Position numbers and translations under genes: made by a program
Shown here: one piece after another, positions 9,901 through 18,500 of the stretch
How positions within the stretch are numbered: position 1 is the first letter of the stretch
Layout: each line of letters opens with the position of its first letter
Notes under the pieces: generated by a model
What the model saw: only the letters and a program-made list of their open reading frames with translations
What the model was told of the DNA's origin: nothing
Database searches by the model: none
NCBI GenBank assembly: GCA_016712865.1
Contig: JADJQH010000001.1
Span: forward strand, 62,001-126,000
Direction of reading: 5' to 3'
From: Dokdonella sp.
Lineage (GTDB): Bacteria; Pseudomonadota; Gammaproteobacteria; Xanthomonadales; Rhodanobacteraceae
DNA length: 64,000 nt

Positions 9901-10054
9901 CACGCAGGTCGACGTCGATGCTGACCGCGCTGACCGGCTCGCCAATCTGCACCCCGGAGGACACGTTGGTGTCGGCGGGGCCGGCGGCCTGCGCGAAGGC
10001 GCAAAGCGAAAGCGCCATGATCATTCCTGTTGCCTTGCATTTGCGGAAGCTCAT
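6950..10054 (-). CDS. Large secreted protein with PKD and PPC domains
   Basis: This 1034-residue protein has a clear signal peptide (MIMALSLCAFAQAAG). Its first ~560 residues form a region of unknown family that looks beta-rich, with several Asp/Asn-rich loops and paired cysteines. A carboxypeptidase-regulatory-like beta-sandwich follows (about 571-650), then PKD domain 1 (653-735), PPC domain 1 (736-840), PKD domain 2 (841-922) and PPC domain 2 (925-1034). The PKDs carry the WNFGDG motif, and the PPC domains repeat GGTGDADLYVR. PPC and PKD modules are typical of secreted enzymes that bind polymers or are trimmed on export. No protease or glycosidase active site is visible. The start follows TGAGGA. 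It lies 79 bases downstream of the DUF4097 gene, so the two may be co-transcribed. Confidence 0.85.
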   Translation of the reverse strand: MSFRKCKATGMIMALSLCAFAQAAGPADTNVSSGVQIGEPVSAVSIDVDLRDLPVTAAWKPGMPIKEAHKRQFFAPNRPDAALPAWIEAAPDRLPELQRMWDDSVVGQLRRGLPQSRVSINNASTGVSPGDPVVDVSANHIMYGVNGSSGTSFTIYDKTGTKLAGPTTFSSLAPAGDGCRTSVSDPIILFDRLANRWFLLEMGGTSSAAKMCIYVSKTENPVSGGWWFYGFSTPALNDYPHCGVWNNAYVCTDNEGGSNVAVYAYDRANMLNGATARAQQRFATVPALAGYGFQALTPATFMGDSAHAPPASTRQVLVRHNDDEAHAGGSANTSQDFIDIYTINVDWNTPANSAITAQPDIAITEFNSWFRDYSTFATVPQPGSTSRLDPIREVILNSLVYRNLGSHESIVGQFATNQNAARSGTVVDAGIRWFELRRIGSGNWTLQQEGTYSPGDSSTHHLLGTIATDNKGNIALGFNKTRTTSPTAYASLGYTGRMASDAAGVMTLGENMVVNGSAAETSGRWGDYYQMAVDPSDDCTFWMVGMYRPSGSWNTRIQDFKFSDCGTAPSTWSISGTVSTSTGVGISGVTVSTGTVSTTTNSSGAYTLASLANGNYTLTPSLSGYSFSPTSRSVSVSGANVSGQNFTGTAATNNPPTAGFGFTSSGLTANFTDSSSDSDGTIASRSWNFGDGGSSTATNPSHTYASAGSYSVTLTVTDNGGATDSETQTVTVADSGNVLQNGVTVSGLAATVGNSLNYTMQVPAGASGLTFNMSGGTGDADLYVRFGSAPTDTVYDCRPYASGNSESCPIATAQAGTYYVRVKAYSTFSGVSLTGSYSLVGNVAPNADFSSTSSGLTANFTDTSTDSDGSIVSRAWNFGDGSTSTATNPSHAYASAGTYNVSLTVTDDDGATDSVTKAVTVSSSSCVPSGTVLCNGSSVSGLSASRNNWTSTYTLVVPAGATNLSFNISGGTGDADLYVRLGAAPTTSSYLCRPYTSGNTETCSFTAPTAGTYYVRLRAYATFSGVTLTTSYTP

Positions 10055-10133
10055 TCGTGAATCCTCATGCAGAAGTCATGAAATTTCGGGTACGCCGTCG
10101 CCTGCTGCGGCGGCGCTCAGGGTGTGGCCATGC

Positions 10134-10991
10134 TCAGTGCTTGCTCTCGGTCTTGTCGTGTTCTGGAATGGAATCGGGTGTGCTGAAGTCGCGCCAGCGC
10201 AGCAATCGGATTTCGCCGCGGCGGCTTTCGAGACTCAGGCTGGATGCATCTGCACCAATCAAGGTGGTGGCGCGCTTGTTGGGTTCTTGTCCGGGAAGTT
10301 CTTCAACCTGCAGCGAAAATTCGGTGGCGAACAAGGCCGACGTCGCCATCTGCACGCGTGCGTCGAGGTGTTCAGTGACGGCTACGATGATTGCGCCGGT
10401 GCTTGTGGTGAGACTCTGCTGCGCTCCAGGCGGCGCGGCCAGCAGCGAGGCCTCGATGGAACCGTCTCCGGTATGCGCCTGCACGCGCCCGTGGGTTCCG
10501 CGCAGGGCAATGTTGCCGTGCGTGCTGCGTAGATCCAGATCACCACGCATGCTGCGGCTTTCGATGTTGCCGTACTCGGTGCGTACCGTGACGTTGTGGC
10601 CCTTGGGCACGAACACGGCCAGATCGATGCGTTGGTGCTCGGCAAGCAGGCGGCCTTGCGGAAGGCGAGGGGCGATGCGGTATTCGCCTGCCTCCTCGGC
10701 TGGTTGCAGGGCGATGGCATCGGCACCCGGCGGTTGCTGGGCCACGGACTGGAGTTCGAGTTGCTCTTCGTAACCGCCGAAGCGCAGACGCACGTCACCG
10801 TAGGGATTGTCGATGATGACCGCCTGGCCGGGCTTCAGCCGGGTGCTTTGCTCGGATCGAATCAGTTGCGGTTCGATTGTGGCCGTGGCCGGAGCCGCTG
10901 CGGCCGGCGCCTGGTTGAGCGGCGCATCCGCAAATGCAAACGTGCAGCCGCAAAGAGCCGCCAGAGCGCTGCCGAGCAGAAATTCGCGCAA
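10134..10991 (-). CDS. Exported DUF4097-type beta-repeat protein
   Basis: This 285-residue protein starts with a signal peptide (MREFLLGSALAALCGCTFAFA). After an Ala/Pro-rich linker it has repeated short beta turns (NPYGDVRLRF, TEYGNIESRSMRGDLDLRSTHGNIALRGTHGRVQAHTGDGSIEAS; glycine-aspartate or glycine-asparagine steps about 10-20 residues apart). This is the pattern of the DUF4097 putative adhesin or beta-helix family. The family's role is poorly known; members are often near envelope stress or anti-sigma genes. It is upstream of, and in the same direction as, the PKD protein, which suggests a shared envelope or secreted role. Confidence 0.7.
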   Translation of the reverse strand: MREFLLGSALAALCGCTFAFADAPLNQAPAAAAPATATIEPQLIRSEQSTRLKPGQAVIIDNPYGDVRLRFGGYEEQLELQSVAQQPPGADAIALQPAEEAGEYRIAPRLPQGRLLAEHQRIDLAVFVPKGHNVTVRTEYGNIESRSMRGDLDLRSTHGNIALRGTHGRVQAHTGDGSIEASLLAAPPGAQQSLTTSTGAIIVAVTEHLDARVQMATSALFATEFSLQVEELPGQEPNKRATTLIGADASSLSLESRRGEIRLLRWRDFSTPDSIPEHDKTESKH

Positions 10992-11304
10992 TCGATTTCC
11001 CCAGTGTGATGCCGTATCTCCGTACCCGATGCCCCCATCGTGTTTCGAATTGCCGGGGTTCCCTCATCGTGTCCGGGCAGAGCCGAAATCAGCCTATGGA
11101 CTGAGTCCGAATCAAACCAGCGGCGGATGATGCATGGCGTGGGGTACAGATTCAAGGGGCGCTGCAACGTGGGTGGAGAACGGCCTGTCGTGAGGAAAAC
11201 CCGGTCCTCCAGGCTGCCGACAACACCGTTTTCGGGCAGACGAAGACGCAATCCCTTAGCATGTCGTCATCTTTCATGGCGCCGCAGCGCACCTAGGACA
11301 ATCG
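10992..11304. other. Divergent intergenic region, no gene seen
   Basis: These 313 bases separate the minus-strand DUF4097 gene from the plus-strand DUF3297 gene, so they should hold both promoters. I see no convincing promoter boxes, repeats or small ORF with coding character. Confidence 0.5.
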
Positions 11305-11574
11305 ATGAATGAGACGCTTCCCGACCGCCTGTCGGTCGATCCCCAGAGCCCCTTCCATGATGCGGATCTGCTCGCGCGTGGAATCGGCATCCGTTTCAAC
11401 GGCGAAGAACGCACCACCGTCGAGGAATACTGCGTCAGCGAGGGCTGGATCCGCGTTGCCGCCGGAAAGGCTTTGGACCGGCGCGGCCGCCCGATGACGG
11501 TAAAGATCAAGGGCGAAGTGGTTCCCTATTTCCTGGATGCCGGGGCAGATCCCGCATCCGCCGCAACCACCTGA
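11305..11574 (+). CDS. DUF3297 family protein
   Basis: This 89-residue protein matches the DUF3297 family along its full length. Family motifs are LSVDPQSPFHDA, GIGIRFNGEERTTVEEYCVSEGW (in part) and AGKALDRRGRPMTVKIKGEV. The family is common in Proteobacteria and has no known function. There is no signal peptide or membrane segment, so it is presumably cytoplasmic. The ATG at 11305 gives the standard family N-terminus. It is followed 77 bases on by the diguanylate cyclase. Confidence 0.85.
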   Translation: MNETLPDRLSVDPQSPFHDADLLARGIGIRFNGEERTTVEEYCVSEGWIRVAAGKALDRRGRPMTVKIKGEVVPYFLDAGADPASAATT

Positions 11575-11651
11575 TCCGCGCGTGCACATCCCCGCTGCAC
11601 CGGGTGCACACCTTCCCGTCGACGCTCGGGTGTGAAGGGGAGCGGGCGAGG

Positions 11652-12791
11652 ATGTCGAACCGTATCCAGGGCTTCAAGCATTCCGGCTTTTCCGCCAGAA
11701 CCTGGAATCGGCAACATGCCACGCGACGCAAGGCGCTGCTTACCGCGCTCCTTGCCGAGATTTCCAGCGAGGCACTGCGCGGAGATTCCCTCGAATCCAT
11801 TCTCAAGCGGATCGTCGACTGCGTGGTGAACCGGTTGCCGGTGGCCATCGCCAGCATCATCCTGCTCAACGACGAAAAGACCCATTTCGTGCAGGAAGTC
11901 TGGTCAGGCGAACTGGAGTTGATGCTGCCGTTCGAGCCGCCGTGGTCGGTTGAGCACGGCGCGGCTGGGCGCTGCGCACGCACCGGCTTGCCGCAACTGA
12001 TCTCGGACACGGCCAGTGACGCGGACTACATCCCCGGCAACATCCGGGTCAATCCGGAATACCTGGTGCCGATCGAGCATGGCGGACGCCTGCATGGGGT
12101 ACTCAATCTGGAAAGCACGGATGCGTCATTCTTCAGCGCCGAGGTGTGCTCCATCTTCGACGCGATCGCCGCGCAGATTGCCGGGGCGGTGCATCTGGCA
12201 CGCATCGTGCGCGAACTGGAACTGGCCAATGCCAGGCTTCGCGAATGGTCCATGTGCGATGGCCTGACCGGCATCGCCAATCGACGTTGTTTTGACCAGC
12301 GCCTGGAAGAGACTTGGCAAACGCATGCGGCGAGCGGCAAGTGCCTGGCCCTGTTGTTCGTCGATGTGGACTGCTTCAAGCTTCTCAACGATGCCTGTGG
12401 TCACCTGCAGGGTGATGAGTATTTGCGCGAGATCGCACGAGTCTGTGCGACCTTCATATCGCGTGAAGCTGCCCTGGTTGCGCGCTACGGTGGAGAGGAA
12501 TTTGCCGTGCTGCTGCCGGACTGCGGGTTGTCCGAGGCGCGCCTCATCGCCGGGCGTTTGCGACGCCAGGTGGAAAAATCGGGTTTGCACCATCCGTGCT
12601 CTCCTGTATCTAGCCGGGTCACGGTCAGTATCGGTGTCTGCGCGATGCAACCGGATGATGCGGTGGATGCGACGGTGTTGGTCGATACCGCCGACCGCGC
12701 CTTGTATGCGGCAAAGCAGGCCGGCAGGAATCGGGTGGTGTCGCGCCGGGTGCGCCGTGCGGTTCGCGGAATCGGGCAAAAGGACTCGTGA
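11652..12791 (+). CDS. GAF-GGDEF diguanylate cyclase
   Basis: This 379-residue cytoplasmic protein has an N-terminal GAF sensor domain (about 30-195) and a C-terminal GGDEF domain (about 205-375). GGDEF landmarks are DGLTGIANRRCFD, VDVDCFKLLND and an intact active site RYGGEEF (GGEEF at 280-284), so it should make cyclic di-GMP. The inhibitory I-site RxxD just before it reads REAA, so product feedback is probably lost. I chose ATG 11652 (after a purine-rich GGGCGAGG) over the in-frame GTG 11604. The GAF ligand is unknown. Confidence 0.87.
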   Translation: MSNRIQGFKHSGFSARTWNRQHATRRKALLTALLAEISSEALRGDSLESILKRIVDCVVNRLPVAIASIILLNDEKTHFVQEVWSGELELMLPFEPPWSVEHGAAGRCARTGLPQLISDTASDADYIPGNIRVNPEYLVPIEHGGRLHGVLNLESTDASFFSAEVCSIFDAIAAQIAGAVHLARIVRELELANARLREWSMCDGLTGIANRRCFDQRLEETWQTHAASGKCLALLFVDVDCFKLLNDACGHLQGDEYLREIARVCATFISREAALVARYGGEEFAVLLPDCGLSEARLIAGRLRRQVEKSGLHHPCSPVSSRVTVSIGVCAMQPDDAVDATVLVDTADRALYAAKQAGRNRVVSRRVRRAVRGIGQKDS

Positions 12792-12814
12792 AGATCACCA
12801 CGCGCCAGGCGTAG

Positions 12815-13381
12815 TCAATCGGACTGGATCAGGCGCAGTTCCCGTTCGATTGCCTCGATATGCGGGTCCTTCTCGCCCATCACGCGCAAGGCGTCCGCAA
12901 GATGGCGGAAGTAGTCCAGATTCAGCCCACTCGGCCCCTGCGCCGAAAAAATGTGACGGGCAATGTCCTGCGCCGAGGCTTCACCAAGATAGGCCGCATT
13001 GGCCGGATTGGCGATGTAGACCAGCCCGTGCGCAGCGCCATCCTCGAACTCGATGTCGACGGATTCGCGCAGGTAGCCGTTCTTCTCGCGGTGATCGAGG
13101 TGATCGAAAACCTCCGGGGTGATCAGATAGGCCATGCCTCCACAGCGCGCTCCGGGATCGGCAATCAAGGTTGCCACGCGACCCGGTGCCTCGGGCGTTC
13201 CACGGTGATCGTGCGAGCCTTGCCAGAATCGCCGTGACCAGTTGCGAATGTGTGCCGGTCGGCGTTCAAGGAAGGAGAAGTCGCATTTCCAGATCAGCGA
13301 TCCATAGCCGAACAACCAGATCTCGCCGTGGCCGTCGAAGCGATTGAGATCGCGGTTGATGGCAATCGTGTCAACCATCAT
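12815..13381 (-). CDS. Gamma-glutamylcyclotransferase, ChaC-like
   Basis: This protein of about 188 residues has the ChaC fold markers: FGYGSLIWK near the N-terminus, binding the gamma-glutamyl group, and the acidic stretch FDHLDHREKNGY holding the catalytic Glu. ChaC enzymes cut glutathione to 5-oxoproline and Cys-Gly in the cytoplasm. The window also holds a full set of 5-oxoproline genes, so the product could be recycled. Two adjacent ATG codons (13381 and 13378) can start the gene. The frame is open further upstream but loses similarity. Confidence 0.85.
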   Translation of the reverse strand: MMVDTIAINRDLNRFDGHGEIWLFGYGSLIWKCDFSFLERRPAHIRNWSRRFWQGSHDHRGTPEAPGRVATLIADPGARCGGMAYLITPEVFDHLDHREKNGYLRESVDIEFEDGAAHGLVYIANPANAAYLGEASAQDIARHIFSAQGPSGLNLDYFRHLADALRVMGEKDPHIEAIERELRLIQSD

Positions 13382-13487
13382 GTGTGCAGGTTCCGTTTCC
13401 GCATCGGGTTGTCGGCACAATGGGGTGAAACCCCGGCCTGTCGTATGCTGCGTTGCATGCAATCCATTCAACGACGAGGAAAGCATC

Positions 13488-14981
13488 ATGCGCAATCCCC
13501 CCTGGTTCGGTTTGTTGGCGCTGGCGACATCGTGCGGTGCGATCGCGGCCACGCCCGACTATTCATTGACCATCTACAGCTCCGCCCAGCCTGGCCAGAT
13601 CAGCACGGATCGACTGTCTGCCTACGGCGCATCCTTGCCCGGCTACGCCCTGGTTCGCGACGGCCGCAGCATGACCCTGCAATCCGGCAATGGCGAACTG
13701 CGCTTCACCGATGTGGCCAAGCGCATCGATCCGACCACCGTTTCCTTCGAATCCCTGACCGATCCGGGCGGCACCCGCGTCATCGAGCAGAACTACCAGT
13801 ACGACCTGGTGGATCGTGAAAAACTTCTTGAGCGCTATGTCGGCGAGCACATTGCAGTCGAGCAGATGCGCGGCACCGAACTGGCCCGCATCGAAGGAAC
13901 CTTGTTGTCCGCAGCCGGCGGCAACCTGATCCTGCAGCAGGCCAATGGCGAGGTCTCCAGCATTTCCAACCTGACCAACATCCAGTTTCCCAGCCTGCCG
14001 GGCGGCCTCATCACCAAGCCCACGCTGGTCTGGCTGGTCAATGCCCAGCGTGCCGGAGCGCACTCGACCCGCGTGTCCTACCAGACCCAGGGCATGACCT
14101 GGTGGTCCGACTACAACATCACCCTGGGCGGCGACGAGGCCAACTGCAGGATGGATCTCTCCTCCTGGGTGACCATCGTCAACCAGTCCGGTGGCAGCTA
14201 TGCGCAGGCGCAATTGAAGTTGGTGGCGGGCGAAGTCAATCGCGCGCCCGCGGCGCCGCCTCCGGCACCAGTCATGATGATGGCCAAGGGTGAAGCCAGC
14301 GCGATCGCCGACGAGGGTTTCGCCGAGTCGTCCCTGTTCGAATATCACCTGTACACGTTGGGCCGGCGCAGCGACCTGCCGGACAATTCAACCAAGCAGC
14401 TTGAGCTGTTTCCCACTGCCGTGGATGTGGCGTGCCGAAGGGAGTTGGTGTTCACCGCAGCGCCGCAACCGTGGAGCTATTGGTCGCAACCGATCCAGGA
14501 CCAGGGCTACGCAGCAACCAGCAAGGGCGAGGTGGGTGCGTTTCTCGAATTCGAGAACAAGGAAGCCAATCACATGGGCGTGCCACTTCCCGCGGGCCGC
14601 ATGCGGGTCAACCAGGCTTCCGAGGATGGCAGCCTGGAATTCATCGGCGAGGACGTGATCAAGCACACGCCGCGCAACGAGACGGTGCGCATCAAGCTTG
14701 GAAATTCCTTCGATGTGGTCGGCGAACGGCGCCAGACCGGGTTCAAGCTGGACAGTGCGAGTCGGACCATGAGCGAAACCTTCGAGATCAGCGTGCGCAA
14801 CCGCAAGGAGGTCTCGACGGCAGTTACCGTTCGCGAGTACCTGTATCGCTGGAACAACTGGAAGGTGACGGCAAAGAACCACGACTTCCGCAAGCGCGAC
14901 GCGCAGACCATCGACTTTCCGCTGACCATCGCTGCCGATGGCGAAGCAAAGGTCACCTACACCGTGAATTACAGTTGGTGA
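13488..14981 (+). CDS. Exported DUF4139 domain protein
   Basis: This 497-residue protein has a signal peptide (WFGLLALATSCGAIAA) and a long beta-rich body. The C-terminal half has the DUF4139 signature with repeated Tyr/Trp-rich strands such as GMTWWSDYNITLGG and VREYLYRWNNWKV. Family members are periplasmic or surface proteins of unknown function. A Pro/Ala/Met-rich linker (APPPAPVMMMAKG) lies between the two halves. The ATG follows GAGGA at 13476-13480. It ends 18 bases before the convergent serA gene. Confidence 0.78.
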   Translation: MRNPPWFGLLALATSCGAIAATPDYSLTIYSSAQPGQISTDRLSAYGASLPGYALVRDGRSMTLQSGNGELRFTDVAKRIDPTTVSFESLTDPGGTRVIEQNYQYDLVDREKLLERYVGEHIAVEQMRGTELARIEGTLLSAAGGNLILQQANGEVSSISNLTNIQFPSLPGGLITKPTLVWLVNAQRAGAHSTRVSYQTQGMTWWSDYNITLGGDEANCRMDLSSWVTIVNQSGGSYAQAQLKLVAGEVNRAPAAPPPAPVMMMAKGEASAIADEGFAESSLFEYHLYTLGRRSDLPDNSTKQLELFPTAVDVACRRELVFTAAPQPWSYWSQPIQDQGYAATSKGEVGAFLEFENKEANHMGVPLPAGRMRVNQASEDGSLEFIGEDVIKHTPRNETVRIKLGNSFDVVGERRQTGFKLDSASRTMSETFEISVRNRKEVSTAVTVREYLYRWNNWKVTAKNHDFRKRDAQTIDFPLTIAADGEAKVTYTVNYSW

Positions 14982-14999
14982 ATGCGGCTGCGGCGCGGA

Positions 15000-16235
15000 T
15001 CAGTACAACACCCGCGTGCGCAGCGTGCCGGGAATGGCCGACAGCGCATCCTTGAGTGCTGCGGCCTGGGCTTCACTGGTGCTGACATCGGCTACCACGT
15101 AGCCGATGTTGGCATTGGTCTGCAGGTACTGGCCATCGATGTTGATGTTTTCGCGCGAGAGAATGTCGTTGATCTGCGAAAGCATGCCCGGCACGTTGCG
15201 GTGGATGTGCAGGAGTCGATGACTGCGCGGGTGCTCAGGCAGGGTGGCTTCCGGGAAATTGACCGCGGACAGGGTGGAGCCGTTGTCGCTGTAGCGCACC
15301 AGCTTGGCGGCCACCTCGATGCCGATGTTGTCCTGTGCCTCCAGCGTGCTGCCGCCGACGTGCGGGGTGAGGATCACGTTGTCCATGCCGACCAGGGGCG
15401 AGACAAAGGCCTCGCCATTGGCCACGGGCTCACTCGGAAACACATCGATGGCGGCGCCCGAGAGATGCCCGGCGCGCAAGCTGGCGGCCAGTGCATCGAT
15501 ATCGACCACGTTGCCGCGCGATGCATTGATCAGTGCGCTGCCTGCGCGCATGCGGGCCAATTCGGCGCTGCCGATCATGTTGTTGGTCTGTGCGGTCTGC
15601 GGCACATGCAGGGTGACGACATCGGCACGTTGCAGGAGGTCGTCGAGGGAACCCGCCGGGCGCGCATTGCCCAGGCTCAACTTGGGTTCGATGTCATGGA
15701 AGATCACGCGCATGCCGAGCGCCTCTGCCAGAACGCCCACCTGGGTTCCGATATGGCCATAGCCAACGATGCCCAGCACCTTGTCGCGCACCTCGAAACT
15801 GCCGCTGGCGGATTTTGACCAGCCACCACGATGGCACTCGGCATTTTTCTGGGGAATGCGACGCAGCAAGAGGATGATTTCGGCCAACACCAGCTCGGCG
15901 ACACTGCGCGTGTTCGAATACGGAGCATTGAACACGGGAATCCCGAGCACCTGCGCCGCATCCAGGTTCACCTGGTTGGTGCCGATGCAGAAACAACCGA
16001 TCGCCAGCAGGCGCTTGCCCGCGGCCAGCACCTCGGCCGTCAATTGGGTGCGTGAGCGAATGCCGAGCAGATGGGCGTCGGCAATCTTTTGTTTCAGCTC
16101 CGTCTCCTCCAGGGATTTCGGCAGGACTTCAATCTGCGAGTAACCCGCACTGCGGAAGGTCTCCACGGCGCTGGCACTCACGCCTTCGAGCAACAGCACG
16201 CGGATGTCCTTTTTCGGATAGGAGGTTTTTTTCAT
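15000..16235 (-). CDS. serA: D-3-phosphoglycerate dehydrogenase
   Basis: SerA oxidises 3-phosphoglycerate to 3-phosphohydroxypyruvate, the first step of serine synthesis. The 411-residue protein matches the length of the E. coli enzyme (410). It shows the NAD-binding GYGHIG, INASRGNVVD with the substrate-binding Arg, and the catalytic His in LTPHVGGST. A C-terminal ACT domain (HRLLHIHRNVPGML) allows serine feedback inhibition. The start at 16235 gives MKKTSYPKKD, and the open frame upstream is not conserved. It is divergent from a D-2-hydroxyacid dehydrogenase, which is a known functional pairing. Confidence 0.95.
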   Translation of the reverse strand: MKKTSYPKKDIRVLLLEGVSASAVETFRSAGYSQIEVLPKSLEETELKQKIADAHLLGIRSRTQLTAEVLAAGKRLLAIGCFCIGTNQVNLDAAQVLGIPVFNAPYSNTRSVAELVLAEIILLLRRIPQKNAECHRGGWSKSASGSFEVRDKVLGIVGYGHIGTQVGVLAEALGMRVIFHDIEPKLSLGNARPAGSLDDLLQRADVVTLHVPQTAQTNNMIGSAELARMRAGSALINASRGNVVDIDALAASLRAGHLSGAAIDVFPSEPVANGEAFVSPLVGMDNVILTPHVGGSTLEAQDNIGIEVAAKLVRYSDNGSTLSAVNFPEATLPEHPRSHRLLHIHRNVPGMLSQINDILSRENINIDGQYLQTNANIGYVVADVSTSEAQAAALKDALSAIPGTLRTRVLY

Positions 16236-16403
16236 GGATGCAAGTGCGGGCTGGCGGTAGGCGGGTGCAAGGCGGGCGGTGACTATGCCAGATTCCAAGC
16301 GTTTTTGCGGCAGCGCAGCACTGGACGATCGACGCGATCGCTGTCAGGCTACTAGACGCCTTCAGGCAGCGCAGCAGCCCATCAGCGCCACGGAAGCCAA
16401 AGC

Positions 16404-17799
16404 ATGAGTGATTCGCCCCTGTCAGGTTTGCGCCAACGGCTGTCCGCGCTGCACCTGAAAACGGATGCTGCCGACCTCGAGTTCTATGGTCGCGACTGGA
16501 CGCGGCGCTGGACGCCGGCGCCGCTGGCCATCGCGCTGCCATCCGACATTGCGGAAGTCCAGGAAATCGTGCGTTGGGCCGTCGAGAACCGGGTCGGTAT
16601 CGTTCCCTCGGGCGGGCGTACCGGATTGTCCGGTGGCGCGGTGGCAACCAACGGCGAACTGGTGCTGAGCTTCGAGCGCATGAACCGCGTGCTTGGGTTT
16701 GATCCGGTTGACCGCCTGTTGAGCGTTCAGCCGGGCCTTGCCCTGGAAGCACTTCAGAACGCGGCGCGCGAGCAGGGGTTTGTATTACCCGGTCGATTTC
16801 GCCTCGCGCGGTTCCTGTTCCATCGGCGGCAACATCGCCACCAATGCCGGCGGAATCCGCGTGATCCGCTATGGCAACACGCGCGAGTGGATTGCCGGCC
16901 TCAAGCTGGTCACCGGCAGCGGCGAACTGCTGGATCTCAATCGTGGCCTGGTCAAGAACTCCAGCGGCTATGACCTGCGTCATCTGGTGATTGGTGCGGA
17001 AGGCACGCTCGGTCTGGTGGTGGAAGCCGAAGTCCGACTGACGGATGCGCCCGTGGAATCCAATGTCATGTTGCTGGCCTTGCCGGCCATGGAAAACCTG
17101 ATGCAGGTGTACGCGGCCTGCCGCAACGGCTTGGGTATCAGCGCATTCGAGTTCTTTACCGATCGTGCCCGCGAACATGTGGTACGCCACGGTGCGAGCG
17201 ATCCCTTCGGTCAGGTGCATCCCTATTACGTGATCGTGGAGTTTGACGCCGCCGATGAGGAGCAACGCGCCAGCGCCTTGGCGGTGTTCGAGCGCTGTTT
17301 CAGCGAAGGCTGGGTGCAAGATGGCGTGATCAGCCAGAGCGTGGCGCAGGCGGCAGCCCTGTGGCGGCTGCGCGAGGGCATCAGCGAAAGTCTGGCGCCA
17401 TTGAAACCCTACAAGAACGATATTTCCGTACGCATCAGCGCCATTCCATCGTTCATGCAGGCCATGCATGAAATCTTCCAGCGCGAGTATCCGCAGCACG
17501 ACGTGGTCTGGTTTGGTCACATCGGCGATGGCAATTTGCACATCAACGTGATCAAGCCGGACGACATGGACGAGCAAAGCTTCATTGCCGACTGCGAGCG
17601 CGTCACTGCGCTGCTCTCGCACACCCTGGCCCGGTTCGATGGCAGCATTTCCGCGGAACACGGTATCGGCCTGGTCAAGAAGAAGTATCTCGCCGAAACC
17701 CGCAGCGAAGCGGAAGTCGCAATCATGCGCGGCATCAAGCGCGTGCTCGACCCGCACGGCATCATGAATCCGGGCAAGGTGTTCGACGCATTCCGATGA
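16404..17799 (+). pseudogene. FAD-linked oxidase (GlcD / D-2-hydroxyglutarate dehydrogenase type), frameshifted
   Basis: The gene is split between two frames. Frame A runs from ATG 16404 and carries the PCMH-type FAD-binding start (LPSDIAEVQEIVRW, PSGGRTGLSGGAV). It loses sense after NAAREQG at the GGGGTTT run (16775-16781). Frame B picks up at once with LYYPVDFASRGSCSIGGN and continues to 17799 with KNSSGYDLRHL, GHIGDGNLHINV, EHGIG and LDPHGIMNPGK. Removing one base from the run restores a single protein of about 464 residues. Both halves look well preserved, so this is either a sequencing error or a very recent mutation. Enzymes of this family oxidise D-2-hydroxyglutarate or glycolate and pass electrons on through FAD. 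Confidence 0.85.
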
Positions 17800-17866
17800 A
17801 CGGGCTTGCGACCTTCGACTCGCGCCACCATCTTCCCGGTACGGAAAATTTTGCGCCGAGGTTTGC

Positions 17867-18313
17867 ATGGACTCTCAATCCACGCTGATGCCCTGTTTGG
17901 ACTGCGCGGCCATGAACCGCGTGCCGCGTGATCGCCTGGGACTGGGCCCGGTGTGCGGCCGCTGCCGCACGCCGTTGTACTCGGGCAAACCGGCAACGCT
18001 GACCTCCTCCGATTTCGACAGCAAGGCCATGCGCGGAGAACTTCCCATGCTGGTGGATTTCTGGGCTCCCTGGTGCGGGCCGTGCCTGGCCATGGCGCAA
18101 CCGTTTGCGGAGGCAGCGGCGCAACTTGAACCGAGCGTGCGTCTGGCAAAGGTCGATACCGAAGCGGAACAGGCGCTGGCCGCGCGCTACGCCATCCGCA
18201 GCATTCCCACGCTCATCCTGTTTGCGCAGGGACGGGAGATTGCGCGCCAGTCCGGTGGCATGGGTAGTCGTCAGATCGTGCAGTGGACGAGGTCGCAACT
18301 GCCAAGCTCATGA
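17867..18313 (+). CDS. trxC: Thioredoxin 2
   Basis: This 148-residue protein is TrxC, a cytoplasmic disulfide reductase. An N-terminal zinc-binding module has two CxxC pairs (CLDC and CGRC around MNRVPRDRL), which sets TrxC apart from thioredoxin 1. The active site WCGPC is at residues 69-73, and the cis-proline is in SIPTLILF. TrxC reduces oxidised proteins and is often part of oxidative-stress defence. Its stop overlaps the start of the next small gene by an ATGA, so the two are probably translated together. Confidence 0.95.
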   Translation: MDSQSTLMPCLDCAAMNRVPRDRLGLGPVCGRCRTPLYSGKPATLTSSDFDSKAMRGELPMLVDFWAPWCGPCLAMAQPFAEAAAQLEPSVRLAKVDTEAEQALAARYAIRSIPTLILFAQGREIARQSGGMGSRQIVQWTRSQLPSS

Positions 18314-18486
18314 TCGACAACGACGATCCCGAACCGCGCAAACCGGAATCGCCGGACCCCGGCGATTGCTGTGGAGGCGGCTGCGTGCGTTGCGTGTTTG
18401 ACGTGTACGAGGATGCGATGGAGCGTTACCTCGCGGCACTTGCTGCGTGGCAGGCGCGCCATCCAGATACGCAAGTTTCCAAATAG
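18310..18486 (+). CDS. Small oxidoreductase-like-domain protein
   Basis: This 58-residue protein has an acidic, proline-rich N-terminus followed by DCCGGGCVRCVFDVYEDAMERY, the signature of the oxidoreductase-like N-terminal domain family (PF09791). Its four cysteines could bind a metal or take part in redox exchange, but the function is unknown. I start it at ATG 18310, which forms an ATGA with the trxC stop. The frame also has a GTG 27 bases upstream. Coupling to trxC fits a thiol-redox role. Confidence 0.72.
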   Translation: MIDNDDPEPRKPESPDPGDCCGGGCVRCVFDVYEDAMERYLAALAAWQARHPDTQVSK

Positions 18487-18500
18487 ATCGGGTGCCGTGG

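Noticed and set aside
16129-17868. Open frame of 579 codons on the minus strand
   Set aside because: It is antisense to the FAD-linked oxidase and runs into the serA start region; no family features.
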